From: Burkholderiaceae bacterium
GTDB taxonomy: Bacteria; Pseudomonadota; Gammaproteobacteria; Burkholderiales; Burkholderiaceae_C
Length of the DNA stretch: 15,008 nucleotides
NCBI GenBank assembly: GCA_029864165.1
Contig: JAOTTZ010000012.1
Span: 1 to 15,008, forward strand
Reading direction: 5' to 3'
Positions 1 through 11,391 of this stretch are shown piece by piece. A model generated the notes under the pieces. The model had not been told where the DNA came from and made no database searches. It saw nothing but the letters and a program-made list of their open reading frames with translations. The position numbers were made by a program, and so were the translations under genes. The stretch's first letter is position 1; every line of letters starts with the position of its first letter.

Positions 1-1913
1 AACAATCGCGTGGTTTTCCTCATCATGCGGCAAGCCGCTGACAAAGCTGCGGTCTACTTTGAGGTTATTGAGCGGCATGCGTTTGAGATAGCTCAGCGAT
101 GAATACCCGGTGCCGAAATCGTCCAAGGAAACCCGCACCCCGTTTTCACGCAATGCATTGAGCGTTGCCATCGTTGCAGCCGTGTTCTCCATCGCGACGC
201 TCTCGGTAATCTCCACTTCGAGCAGACCCGACTCCAATCCAGTCACCGCAAGTGCATCGAGGATCATTTGCACCAAATTAGGATCTTTAAACTGCAGCGG
301 TGAAAGATTGACTGCAACCCGCAGGGGGCGCCCGGCGCGTTGCCAGCCCACCGCGTCAGCGCAAGCCTTGCGCAGCACCCATTGGCCAATGGGCAGAATC
401 AAGCCGCATTCCTCGGCCAGCGGGATGAATTCCAACGGCGGGATCATTCCTCGCACAGGATGATTCCAGCGAATGAGCGCTTCCACCGAGTGAATGTGCC
501 CCGCGGTCACGTCGAGCTGGGGCTGATAAACCAGGCTGAACTCCTGTCGCTCAACAGCCAGACGCAGGCTGGTCTTGAGCTCCATCCGCTGCATGGCGTG
601 CGCAGTCAGCGACGGGCTGTAGAACTGGCAATTGTCCCGGCCCGAGTCCTTGGCGTGGTACATCGCTGTGTCGGCGTGCTTGAGCAGCGTCGCCGCGTCG
701 GCGCCGTCTTCCGGGTAGAGCGCAATGCCGATGCTCGCCGTCAGCGTCACCTCTGTGCCATCGACCACGAAAGGTGCGCGCATCAAATCGTGGACGCGGT
801 GCGCGACGACCAATGCATCGTCCGGCCGCGCAATGCCCAGAATCAACGCAGTGAACTCGTCACCGCCCAGGCGGGCGAGCTCGACCGCCGCCCCGACGTC
901 GGCGGTGCGCGAAACCATGTCGGTCGGTCGCACGCCCATGCGCAGCCGGTCGGCCGCGCTTTGCAGGATCTGGTCGCCCGCGGCGTGCCCCATGGTGTCG
1001 TTGATATTCTTGAAGCCATCAAGATCCAAGAACATGACACTCAACTGAGCACCGACTTGCCGAGCACGTCTGATTTCCCGGTCGACTCCTTCAAGAAAAG
1101 ACTGCCGGTTGGGCAGCCCGGTCAGGCTGTCAAAAAAGGCGAGCCGAGCAATTTTGTGTTCGGCTGATTTGCGTTCCGTGATATCGCGCGACAAAACGAT
1201 GAACCGCGGCTTGAGACCGGGAGCCGTGTCTTTGCGCGCCACAGAAAGTTCGAACCACACGGTGCCATGCGCAAGTTCCAACTCGAACTGCTGGCCTGCC
1301 GACGAGCCGTGTTCATGCGCCTCCTGCAATGCCGACATGCACAGTTGCGCGGCGTCGGGTGGCAGCACTTCGGCAACCGTCTTGCCGATCAAGCTATCTA
1401 CCGACGTGGCGACCAGCTCAGCGCGTGCGCAATGGTAGTCAATGTAGCTACCGTCTATGTCGAGTTCGAACAACAAGTCGGGGATGGCGTTCAGAATAGC
1501 CGCGTTGCGTGCTTCAGCGGCCTGCAGGTCCAGCGAGGCCTGATACCCGCGCAGCAGGTATCTCACCCGATAACCGATCAGCGCCCAGTTGATGGGTTTG
1601 GCGATGTAGTCGGTGGCGCCCGCGTGATAAGCCTGGTCGATCGACTGCACATCTTCCATGCCGGTCACCATCAAGATAGGCAGCAGAGGGCCGACTTCGG
1701 CGCGCAGTGCCGCGCAGACTTCGTATCCACTCAAGTCGGGCATGTCGACGTCGAGCATGACCATGTCAAAGGGCTCGGCGTGGAACTGGGCCAAGGCATC
1801 CACACCGCCGTTGGCCAAGACGACCTCGTAACCAGCCTTGCGCAAGGCCGCGCGCATCAGCAGGCGTGCGCTGGCATCGTCATCGACGACCAGTACCTTG
1901 CTCGGTGCGCTGG

Positions 1914-1917
<4 letters not shown>
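1..1917 (-). CDS. Response regulator: receiver-PAS-GGDEF-EAL c-di-GMP enzyme (3' end outside window)
   Basis: The visible 639 residues hold a receiver domain (about 7-125; acidic DDD 12-14, phosphoacceptor D56, T85, K107), a PAS-like segment (about 135-245, ending in DITERK), a GGDEF diguanylate cyclase domain (about 258-425, intact GGDEF at 351-355) and an EAL phosphodiesterase domain from about 430. EAL is at 479-481, N537 in VNLS, E572 in ITES, and [10 protein letters not shown] from D599. The last part of EAL is off the left edge. Both catalytic signatures look intact, so it may make and degrade c-di-GMP; net direction cannot be read from sequence. There is no signal peptide or membrane segment, so it should be cytosolic. 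Its ATG overlaps the stop of the upstream hybrid kinase (ATGA), which makes that kinase the obvious phosphodonor. About 12 extra residues separate RPTD (330-333) from the GGDEF loop compared with the usual spacing. Confidence 0.95.
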
Positions 1918-4654
<2,737 letters not shown>

Positions 4655-4658
<4 letters not shown>

Positions 4659-5218
4659 TGGTACACCTCCGTGGCCAGGCGCAGCAGTTTAGAGCTGAGC
4701 GTGATGCGAGCAGCCCGCGCGGCGCGCAGGTTAGCCTCAAAGGTGATTTTGTTCTGTACCACAGCCATGTTGAGCGCGATTCCTTGGCGCGCAGCGCCGG
4801 GGCTGTCGGCTATGGTCAACACGTTGTTGTCGCGCGCCTCGGCAATCACACGTGACAGGCTGCCAATCGCCGAGGCAGCAATGAAAGCAACCTGGCAGCC
4901 CTTGAGCGATTCGCCGCCGGCCTTGCGTTGCACGGTGATACTGCGCGCCCCCACGGCCTTGCCCTGCAGCGCGTCGAGCTCGCTGCCGAAGGGGTCCTGC
5001 CCGTGTACACAAAGGTTGAGTGTGCCGCCAACCTCGTTGGGCCACTCTGCAAAGAGCGCGAAGTTGTACAAGAAGGCTGCCTTCAGGCGATACTCGGGCA
5101 AATCATCCGCCAGTGCTGACATCGCAAACGTCAGCAAGCCGATTAAGCCCAGGGACCGCAGCAATGGGGGGGTCTTACGCCGCACGGCGCCCCCTCGCAC
5201 GCCTGGCACGCCTGGCAC
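4655..5218 (-). CDS. YfiR-family (DUF4154) periplasmic regulatory protein
   Basis: The mature part follows the YfiR/DUF4154 pattern: [18 protein letters not shown], a core with [19 protein letters not shown] and VAFIAAS, then [19 protein letters not shown], and the ending [20 protein letters not shown]. In Pseudomonas, YfiR is a periplasmic repressor of the CHASE8 diguanylate cyclase YfiN; here the partner is probably the CHASE8-like kinase that overlaps its 3' end. A signal peptide is clear (hydrophobic [13 protein letters not shown], likely cleavage after SALA). The start is uncertain because four in-frame GTG codons exist (5218, 5209, 5200, 5185). GTG 5218 has GAAGG upstream. GTG 5185 has GAGGGGG four bases upstream and gives a more typical 26-residue signal peptide. 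The upstream small gene overlaps by 11-44 bases, depending on the start. Confidence 0.92.
4664..4670 (-). promoter_or_regulatory. Strong ribosome binding site for the hybrid kinase
   Basis: GGAGGTG ends five bases before the ATG at 4658. It is made of the last codons of the YfiR-like gene (E-V-Y-Q-stop). With the ATGA overlap this fixes the kinase start and indicates translational coupling. Confidence 0.75.
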
Positions 5219-5438
5219 GCATGGCCTTCAACCGGCTTACGCCGATGACCTGTGAGGCCCGCGGCGACGATAGCTCTAACTGCAGCAAACAATCCAGTGG
5301 CAAGCGCAGTAGTTGCTTTAGGCTGCGGGGATGCGCGGCGGTCGAAAGCGCTGGCGCTAGCAACAACAGACTCGGTGGCAGGCACAAGCGCGCGCACCCC
5401 GCCTTGGCGACAAACATGCGGGTGCAAAACCTAGGCAT
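5175..5438 (-). CDS. Small exported protein with a motif like the receptor N-terminus (87 aa, hypothetical)
   Basis: I do not recognise a named family. The ATG lies 9 bases after the stop of the upstream TonB-dependent receptor, with AAGG formed partly by that stop codon (TAAGG) at good spacing. The N-terminus reads as a signal peptide (LCLPPSLLLLAPALSTA). The next segment, SLKQLLRLPLDCLLQLELSS, resembles the mature N-terminus of both receptors in this operon (SLSLEELLDVPIVGAS and LSLEQLMDIKVVGAS). The tail is very basic ([15 protein letters not shown]) and is encoded by 9-bp tandem repeats, overlapping the start of the YfiR-like gene in another frame. Position, ribosome site and motif favour a real gene. 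The odd C-terminus leaves open that the product is degenerate or that its 3' end has been altered by repeat expansion. Confidence 0.6.
   Translation of the reverse strand: MPRFCTRMFVAKAGCARLCLPPSLLLLAPALSTAAHPRSLKQLLRLPLDCLLQLELSSPRASQVIGVSRLKAMRARRARRARGRRAA
5198..5224 (-). repeat. Three tandem 9-bp units (CCAGGCGTG) at a gene overlap
   Basis: On the plus strand the unit is cacgcctgg, twice exactly and once with one mismatch (cacgcatgg). It lies where the small exported protein ends and the YfiR-like gene begins. In one frame it encodes the basic RAR repeats; in the other it supplies the in-frame GTG start candidates at 5218, 5209 and 5200. The 9-bp period keeps both frames. Confidence 0.8.
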
Positions 5439-5447
5439 GGTGTGGCC

Positions 5448-7478
5448 TTAAAACCTGTAGCTGAGCGTAGCCTGTACGCTGCGCCCGTCTTGGTCGAAGG
5501 CGTTTTGCCAGTTATTGTGTGAGCCCGGATGCTGGTACTGGGTGTCAAACAGGTTGCTGATACGCAGCGACACTTCCAGCCCCCGCGCCCACTTGTCCGC
5601 CACCAAGTACAAATGGGACAACCAGTAAGCGTCCAACTTCGCGCCATTCAGGCTCTGACGTGCCCCGGAATACTGAAGCTCGTAGCCTAGGCGCAGCCCG
5701 GTGGAGGCCAATGGACTGGCGAAGTTGAGCTTGCCCAGCACTTCGGGCGAGTTGTGCAGGTCGCCGCCGTTCGCGTCGCCGACATCCTGCAGCGAGACGC
5801 TGCCACGCAGGCTAGTGCCCGCGCGCCAGGTCTTGTACGCTGACAGCTCCACGCCATGGGCCGTAACATTTTCGCCGTTCTGGTACTGCGGGTGTCGGTT
5901 CTCTGCATGTATCCCCAGGGTTACCAGGTTCTGCATGCTCCAACGGTACACCGAGCCGTGCAGCGACAAGTCTGGCCCCGCGCGGTGATCCAGCACCAGT
6001 TCCAGCGTGTCTATGGTTTCGCGCTCTAGACTCGGGTTGGCGACTTGGGTCACCCCGCCATCGTCGTAGTCGCGCTCAAACACGTTGGGTGCGCGGTGAG
6101 CGCGGCCATAGAGCGCTTTCCACGTTGTGGCGGGTGTGGCCTGCCAGATCAGGCCGGCGCGCGGACTCAGCGTATTGCCTATGGCGTTGTTGTGGTCAAG
6201 ACGCAGCCCCAAGGTCGCGCGCCAGTGATCGTCGAGTGTCCATTCGTCCTGGGCGTAAAGTCCCGCGCGGTAGCCTGATCGCAGTATGGCCAGATCGACG
6301 ACATCGGGCGTGGTGAGGTCGTCCCACGTTTGGTCTTGCCGGGTGTTGGACTGATACTCCAGCCCCAACATCAGTTTGTGCTGCGCCCAGGCGGTGGACA
6401 ACAGGCGTAGATCGAAGCCATGCCAGTCGCCCGGGCCGGTCGATTCAGCGGGCGCACCGCCGTATCGATACAGCGCGGTGTAGCGATGCTGGCCCAGAAA
6501 CAACCGGCCCGACAAATGCAAGCTTTCATCGACCAGCGTGCTTTGATACTGCAATTGCGTTAGCAAATAGCGGTCGCGCTGGTACTGACCGGGTGCGAGC
6601 GGGTCACTGCCGTAGGTCGCGGTGGGGTCATCCTTGCGGCGATCCCCGTACGAGAAGTCGGCCGACCATGGGCCGTGGGCAAGGTGGGCAAAGAATTCCT
6701 TATCACGCTCGCCGTCCATGCCGACAGCGACACCCGACGCATCGGACCCGTCTGCATTGGCGCCGGGGTAGTCGAAGAAGCGATCGCGGCCTTTGGCTCG
6801 GTACCCGGAAGCTGAGAGCAGCACATCGGCACCGTTATCGAGCTTCTTGCCCCAGCTGACCCGCTCTTCGTGTGCCGACTGCGACCCCGTGTAGCCCGCC
6901 GCCAATTCGGTGCCAGCCACCGCCGCGCCGCTGCGTGTCACGACGTTGACCACACCGAACAGGGCGTTCTGGCCATAAACGGCACCACCTGGGCCGGGAA
7001 TGAATTCAATGCGCTCGACCAAATCCATATCGAGCGGGAACTGCCGTCCCGTCATGGCTGAATCGTAGACGGCGTCGTTGACCCGATTGCCGTTGATGGT
7101 CACCAACACGCGGGTATTGAGATCGCCGGGCAGGCCAAAGCCGCGCGTGCCCAAGTAGCTGTACTGGCGATCGTACGTGGTGTGAATCCCGGGCAAGCTG
7201 GCCAAGGCCTCGTTCAGCGTACGCCAGCCGTAGGCCTTGATCTCGTCGCGCGTGATCACACTGACCGCGGCGGCCACTTGGCTTTGCTTTTGCTCGTACT
7301 TGGACGCGCCGACGATCGGGACGTCCAGCAACTCCTCTAGGCTGAGCGAGGTCAGATCGACGGCGGCGTGGCCCGGCCCAACCAGGGCGGCAGCGAGCAT
7401 CGCGTAAACCGCGCGCCGTACCGTCGAACCACCAGAGCAGCGCTTAAAGAGACTTGGGCGGAAGTTCAAACGAACCAT
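5448..7478 (-). CDS. TonB-dependent outer membrane receptor (downstream copy)
   Basis: This 676-residue receptor has a signal peptide (RRAVYAMLAAALVGPGHA), a short segment DLTSLSLEELLDVPIVGAS, a plug domain at about 65-185 (VTINGNRVND, LVERIEFIPGPGGAVYGQ, FGVVNVVTRSG) and a beta-barrel of usual length ending in the C-terminal aromatic LSYRF. Receptors of this type take up or sense large ligands such as siderophores, cobalamin or oligosaccharides with TonB energy; the ligand cannot be inferred. It is closely related along its whole length to the receptor encoded just upstream, so the pair is a tandem duplication. ATG 7478 follows the upstream stop by 14 bases, with a strong AAGGGGG site between. 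The small exported gene, YfiR-like gene and kinase follow, suggesting a sensory rather than purely nutritional role. Confidence 0.95.
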   Translation of the reverse strand: MVRLNFRPSLFKRCSGGSTVRRAVYAMLAAALVGPGHAAVDLTSLSLEELLDVPIVGASKYEQKQSQVAAAVSVITRDEIKAYGWRTLNEALASLPGIHTTYDRQYSYLGTRGFGLPGDLNTRVLVTINGNRVNDAVYDSAMTGRQFPLDMDLVERIEFIPGPGGAVYGQNALFGVVNVVTRSGAAVAGTELAAGYTGSQSAHEERVSWGKKLDNGADVLLSASGYRAKGRDRFFDYPGANADGSDASGVAVGMDGERDKEFFAHLAHGPWSADFSYGDRRKDDPTATYGSDPLAPGQYQRDRYLLTQLQYQSTLVDESLHLSGRLFLGQHRYTALYRYGGAPAESTGPGDWHGFDLRLLSTAWAQHKLMLGLEYQSNTRQDQTWDDLTTPDVVDLAILRSGYRAGLYAQDEWTLDDHWRATLGLRLDHNNAIGNTLSPRAGLIWQATPATTWKALYGRAHRAPNVFERDYDDGGVTQVANPSLERETIDTLELVLDHRAGPDLSLHGSVYRWSMQNLVTLGIHAENRHPQYQNGENVTAHGVELSAYKTWRAGTSLRGSVSLQDVGDANGGDLHNSPEVLGKLNFASPLASTGLRLGYELQYSGARQSLNGAKLDAYWLSHLYLVADKWARGLEVSLRISNLFDTQYQHPGSHNNWQNAFDQDGRSVQATLSYRF

Positions 7479-7492
7479 GATCGAATTCCCCC

Positions 7493-9502
7493 TTAAAACT
7501 TGTAAACCAGCTTGACGCGAACACTGCGTCCGTCTTGCTCAAGCGCGTTCTGCCAGTTGTTATGCGAACCGGGGTACTCGTACCGGGTGTCGAATAAGTT
7601 GTAAATGCCCAAAGACAACTCCAGCCCCTTGGCCAAGGTGTCGGTGCTTAAGTACAGATTCGACAGGGCGTAGCCGTCCAACTCGCTACCGTCCAGGCTC
7701 AGGCGCTTGCTGTCGTAACGCAGTTCGTAGCCAGCGCGCAATCCGGCCACTGGCAAGGGCGCCGACAAGTTGAGCTTACCGAGCCACTTGGGTGAGTTGA
7801 GCAGCCCGCCGTCGCTGACATGGCTAACGTCTTGCACTGACACGCTGCCGCGTAGGCGAACGCCTCGCGCCCAGGTCTTGTCGGCCGACAGCTCTACGCC
7901 TCGGGCTTTCACTTTATCGCCCGACTGATATTGCAGTTTCCCGCTCGCGGGTTCGATGCCAAGCGTCACGAGGTCGCGTATGCTCCACTGGTAGAGTGCA
8001 CCGCGAAGCGTCAGGTTGCTGCCTACCCGATGATCTGCCACGAACTCCAGTGTGTCGATACTTTCGCCCTTCAGCTCCGGGTTGCCAGCCTGTGCGAAAG
8101 TGTCGTAGTCACGCTCAAACGCGTTGGGGGCACGGTGCGCACGGCCGAACAGTGCTTTAAGCGTGGTCGCCGGCGCGGCTTGCCAAATCAGCGCAGCACG
8201 CGGGCTATGCTTGTTGCCAGTGACATTGTTGCGATCGAGCCGCAGGCCCATGGTGGCCGTCAGCGAATCGACGATACGCCATTCGTCCTGAACGTAAAGA
8301 CCCGCACGGTAACCCGAACCGGGAATGACAATACTTGCTGCCGGGTTGGCGGAAAGCAGCAGAGACTGATCGTAGCGTACGTTGTCCTGGATCTCCAGCC
8401 CCAGCATCAGCTTGTGATCCTTCAGTCCGGTGGACAGCAGGCGCACTTCAGCGCCGCGCCAATCGGACGGCGAGAGAACTGTTACTGGCCCGCCTAAGCG
8501 GACGAAGCTGAATTTGGCCCGAAAGCGATCACGGCCAATGAAGAGCCGCCCCGCCACATGCACGGTGTCGTCTGCGTAGCTTTCTTGATACTGGAGCTGT
8601 GCAAGAGCGTAACGGTCTGCCTCGTACTGACCCGGGACCAACGGATCGGAGAAGTAGGCAGCGGTGGGGGCGTCCTTGCGGCGATCGGCGTGCACAAGGT
8701 CGAACGACCATGGGCCGCCGGCTACGCGCGCAAAAAGTTCGTTGTCGTGGTCGCCGTCAAGGCCAACTGCCACACCAGAATGAGCTGCACGCGTTACTGG
8801 GTGCACCCCAAAGTCGTAGAAACGGTCTTCGCCACGCGCTCGCATGCCGGACACCGAAACCAATACGTCGACGCCGTTGTCGAACGCCTTACCCCAGCTC
8901 GCACGCCCTTCGCGCATCGATTCTGGGTGTTGGTAGGTAAGGGCGAGTTCGGTGCCATCGACGTCGGCACCGTCGCGCGTCACCACGTTGACCACGCCAA
9001 ACATTGCATTCTGACCGTACACTGCGCCGCCCGGGCCAGGGATGAATTCGATACGCTCGACCAAATCCATGTCCAGCTGGAAAAGCCTGCCAAAGGGCCC
9101 GCTGTCGTAGGTCGGGGCGTTTACGCGATTACCGTTGATGGTGACCAACACGCGCATGTTGTAGTCGCCCGGCAGCCCCAGCCCGCGCGTGCCGAGGGTA
9201 ACGTATCGGCGATCGTAGGTGGTATACACCCCGGGCAGGCTAGCCACCGCCTCGTCGAGAGTGCGCCAGCCGAAGGCGCGAATCTCGTCACGCGTGATAA
9301 TGCTCACCGCAGCGGCGACCTCGCTTTGTTTTTGCTCGTACTTGGAAGCACCCACCACCTTGATGTCCATCAGTTGTTCCAGACTCAGGTCGGTCAGGTC
9401 CGGCGCAGCGCTGGCGGGGAAAACCGCCGCGAGTGCGACACAAAGCAGCAATCTGTGTTTGCGACTGCCGCGGCGTGGCGCCTGGGTCTTGTATGTGTAC
9501 AT
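7493..9502 (-). CDS. TonB-dependent outer membrane receptor (upstream copy, first gene of operon)
   Basis: This 669-residue paralogue of the next gene has a basic N-region then a signal peptide (LLLCVALAAVFPASA), the DLTDLSLEQLMDIKVVGAS segment, a plug domain at about 57-178 (VTINGNRVN, LVERIEFIPGPGGAVYGQ, FGVVNVVTRDG) and a complete barrel ending in LVYKF. The two copies match closely in the plug and C-terminus and differ more in barrel stretches (for example SFVRLGGPVTVLSPSD here), where ligand-contacting loops lie, so they may bind related but different ligands. No clear Shine-Dalgarno sequence precedes ATG 9502 and no other in-frame start is visible upstream. It is the promoter-proximal gene of the minus-strand operon; the divergent spacer upstream carries several palindromes. 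Confidence 0.95.
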   Translation of the reverse strand: MYTYKTQAPRRGSRKHRLLLCVALAAVFPASAAPDLTDLSLEQLMDIKVVGASKYEQKQSEVAAAVSIITRDEIRAFGWRTLDEAVASLPGVYTTYDRRYVTLGTRGLGLPGDYNMRVLVTINGNRVNAPTYDSGPFGRLFQLDMDLVERIEFIPGPGGAVYGQNAMFGVVNVVTRDGADVDGTELALTYQHPESMREGRASWGKAFDNGVDVLVSVSGMRARGEDRFYDFGVHPVTRAAHSGVAVGLDGDHDNELFARVAGGPWSFDLVHADRRKDAPTAAYFSDPLVPGQYEADRYALAQLQYQESYADDTVHVAGRLFIGRDRFRAKFSFVRLGGPVTVLSPSDWRGAEVRLLSTGLKDHKLMLGLEIQDNVRYDQSLLLSANPAASIVIPGSGYRAGLYVQDEWRIVDSLTATMGLRLDRNNVTGNKHSPRAALIWQAAPATTLKALFGRAHRAPNAFERDYDTFAQAGNPELKGESIDTLEFVADHRVGSNLTLRGALYQWSIRDLVTLGIEPASGKLQYQSGDKVKARGVELSADKTWARGVRLRGSVSVQDVSHVSDGGLLNSPKWLGKLNLSAPLPVAGLRAGYELRYDSKRLSLDGSELDGYALSNLYLSTDTLAKGLELSLGIYNLFDTRYEYPGSHNNWQNALEQDGRSVRVKLVYKF

Positions 9503-9712
9503 GATTGCGATGCGACGTGCAGGGTTGCGGTAAGTCCAAGTTGCGGCTCATGATTGCCGAGCGCACGTGCCAATGCACGCTGTCTGGATATCGGCAATTT
9601 AGAACAGGCCTTGAGCGATCGCGTGGCTGTGGTGTTACGCGCCACGCGGCCAGATGCAGGGCCGAGCCGCTCGGAGCCTGGCTGGCCAAGCTTGGCAGGT
9701 AAACTCGATAGC
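9503..9712. promoter_or_regulatory. Divergent intergenic region with palindromes, likely promoter of the receptor operon
   Basis: This is the only spacer upstream of the minus-strand operon, so its promoter should be here, but no convincing -35/-10 pair was found on the minus strand. It contains an 8-bp inverted repeat ATTGCCGA (9553-9560)/TCGGCAAT (9591-9598), the palindrome GCACGTGC (9563-9570) inside it, a GCGTGGC (9621-9627)/GCCACGC (9641-9647) stem, and a perfect 12-bp palindrome GCCAAGCTTGGC (9685-9696) 16 bases before the acetyltransferase ATG. These could be operator sites; no regulator for them is visible. Confidence 0.4.
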
Positions 9713-10222
9713 ATGGCCGCCGCCACCCGGATGGGTGCACCTGAAGTTCGTCTTGTCGCTGCAGATGGACCCCTGCTCATCGAAGCCGCACGCGAAATCT
9801 TTCGCGAGTACGCTCAAAGCCTGAGGGTCGATCTGTGCTTCGAGAACTTCGACGACGAACTGGCGCAACTCCCGGGCGAGTACGCCGCCCCCTCGGGCTA
9901 CCTCGCGCTCGGCCTGGTCGATGGCGAATTGGCCGCGTGCGGCGCGATGCGCCCGCTGCGCGATGTCGACTATGCCAACGCCTGCGAGATGAAGCGTCTT
10001 TACGTGCGCCCAGCCTTTCGCCGCTTTGGTCTGGGGCGTGCACTGGCCCAGTCACTGCTCGACGAGGCGCGTCTCGCGGGCTACTCGGTCATGCTGCTGG
10101 ACACACTGGACGAAATGGAAGCGGCTCGCGAACTTTATGCCTCGCTGGGTTTCGAAGAGATCGCGCCCTACTATTTCAGCCCCATCGCCGGCTCGCATTA
10201 CCTGAAGGCGCAACTCGATTGA
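9713..10222 (+). CDS. GNAT-family N-acetyltransferase
   Basis: The protein of about 169 residues has the GNAT fold pattern: an N-terminal strand VRLVAADGP, substrate-side helices (EAAREIFREYAQSL), the central strands YLALGLVDGELAACGAMRPL and ACEMKRLYVRPAFRRFG, the acetyl-CoA pyrophosphate loop RRFGLGRALAQ, and a C-terminal strand/helix with ARELYASLGFEEI. It should transfer an acetyl group from acetyl-CoA to an amine; the acceptor is unknown. The frame is open upstream to 9554, but the first 50 residues of that longer version are low-complexity and do not look like GNAT, so ATG 9713 (or 9731) is preferred. A weak CAGGT is the only possible ribosome site, which may suggest a very short leader. 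It is divergent from the receptor operon and shows no functional link to it. Confidence 0.88.
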   Translation: MAAATRMGAPEVRLVAADGPLLIEAAREIFREYAQSLRVDLCFENFDDELAQLPGEYAAPSGYLALGLVDGELAACGAMRPLRDVDYANACEMKRLYVRPAFRRFGLGRALAQSLLDEARLAGYSVMLLDTLDEMEAARELYASLGFEEIAPYYFSPIAGSHYLKAQLD

Positions 10223-10393
10223 GCGTGGCAGCCGCGGCCAAAGTTCGTCCCGCGACAGGTGGGCAATGACTATGCTATCCGCGCTTCGCATGGGCCACGC
10301 GTGTGAGTCGAAGGCGGGCAGGTTGCTTGTGGCCTTGCGCTCATCGCTGGAACAGTTGGCGATCCCAATGCTTGATATGCTGACCACCCGACG

Positions 10394-11299
10394 ATGAACG
10401 CCACGCTGCAACCTGTCAGTCAGGCGGCGCTGCTCGGCGAATCGCCGCTGTGGCACCCGGACGAGCAAGCGCTTTACTGGTGCGACATTGCAGGCCACGC
10501 CCTGCACCGGCTGGACCCAGCAACGGGCAACAGCCAACAGTGGGACTTTGATACCGACGTGGCCTGCTGCGCACCCACCTACGGTGGCGGGCTGCTGTTG
10601 GCCTTGCGCAGTGGATTTCTGCACTTCGACCCTGCCACCGGGCAGCGCCGCTTGATCGCCGCCCCTGCGTACGACCCCGGCAACGAGCGCTACAACGACG
10701 GCAAGGCCGACGCCGCCGGGCGCTTTTGGTGCGGCACCGTTTACGAGCCGCGCAAGCCGGCGTTGGCCGCGCTGTACTGCCTGGAAGACGGGCAAGTCAC
10801 GCGTAAGGCCGACGGCGTCACGGTATCCAACGGCCTGGCCTGGAGCCCCGATAACCGCACCATGTACTGGGCCGACACGACCACACACACGGTTTTTGCG
10901 TTTGACTTCGATGTCGTTACGGGCAGCATCAGCAAGCGCCGCGTGTTTGCGCAGTTCACACCACGCGCGCCGGACCAAGCTATCGAAACTTATCGTGGGC
11001 GACCCGACGGCGCGACCGTCGATTCGCAAGGCAACTACTGGGTCGCCATGTACGAAGGGCAGCGCTTGCTGCAGCTCGCACCCGAAGGCAAGTTACTTCA
11101 AGACCTACCGCTGCCGGTGCGCTGCCCGACCATGCCGTGCTTCGGCGGTGCAGATCTGAAAACGCTCTACATCACCAGCGCAAGCCAAAAGCGCCCGGCG
11201 GACGAACTAGCACAGCAGCCTTGGGCTGGTTGTGTGCTCGCGATGCGCGTCCAGGTGCCGGGCCTGCCGGCCAACTTCGTGCGCTTGAGCGCAAGCTAG
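10394..11299 (+). CDS. SMP-30/gluconolactonase/LRE-family hydrolase
   Basis: This 301-residue protein is a six-bladed beta-propeller of the SMP-30/regucalcin family, of usual length. The metal and active-site positions are visible: E16 in GESPLWHP, N101 in RYNDGK, N146 in SNGLAWSPD and D205 in RPDGATVD. Family members hydrolyse sugar lactones (for example gluconolactone or arabinonolactone) in sugar catabolism; substrate choice cannot be read here. It has no signal peptide, so it should be cytosolic. An in-frame stop just upstream leaves ATG 10394 as the only reasonable start. There is no good Shine-Dalgarno site in front. The 171-base gap after the acetyltransferase shows no convincing promoter or RNA gene. 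No sugar transporter or dehydrogenase lies beside it in this window. Confidence 0.93.
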   Translation: MNATLQPVSQAALLGESPLWHPDEQALYWCDIAGHALHRLDPATGNSQQWDFDTDVACCAPTYGGGLLLALRSGFLHFDPATGQRRLIAAPAYDPGNERYNDGKADAAGRFWCGTVYEPRKPALAALYCLEDGQVTRKADGVTVSNGLAWSPDNRTMYWADTTTHTVFAFDFDVVTGSISKRRVFAQFTPRAPDQAIETYRGRPDGATVDSQGNYWVAMYEGQRLLQLAPEGKLLQDLPLPVRCPTMPCFGGADLKTLYITSASQKRPADELAQQPWAGCVLAMRVQVPGLPANFVRLSAS

Positions 11300-11391
11300 C
11301 CCTTGATACGGTGGTAAGGGACAAGGGGCGCTTGAGCAGGGATGCAGTGCAAGGCGTCAACGGGCCTGCACCCGACAGGCCAGCACAACCT

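Noticed and set aside
340..1167. Long plus-strand frame of 275 codons
   Set aside because: It is antisense to the GGDEF-EAL gene, whose intact motifs fix the minus strand; its product has no recognisable domain.
5198..5224. CRISPR-like array
   Set aside because: The units are 9 bp, directly adjacent without spacers, and in coding sequence.
8558..9553. Long plus-strand frame of 331 codons
   Set aside because: It lies opposite the upstream TonB receptor and is explained by high GC third positions; no family features.
9556..9573. Possible sigma-54 promoter (TGGCACG on the minus strand)
   Set aside because: The -12 element reads CTCG instead of TTGC at the required spacing.
9554..9712. N-terminal extension of the acetyltransferase from ATG 9554
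   Set aside because: The extra 53 residues do not resemble GNAT sequence and cover the palindromic intergenic region; ATG 9713 fits better.
10052..11029. Minus-strand frame of 325 codons
   Set aside because: It is antisense to the acetyltransferase and the SMP-30-family gene, which both have full motif sets on the plus strand.
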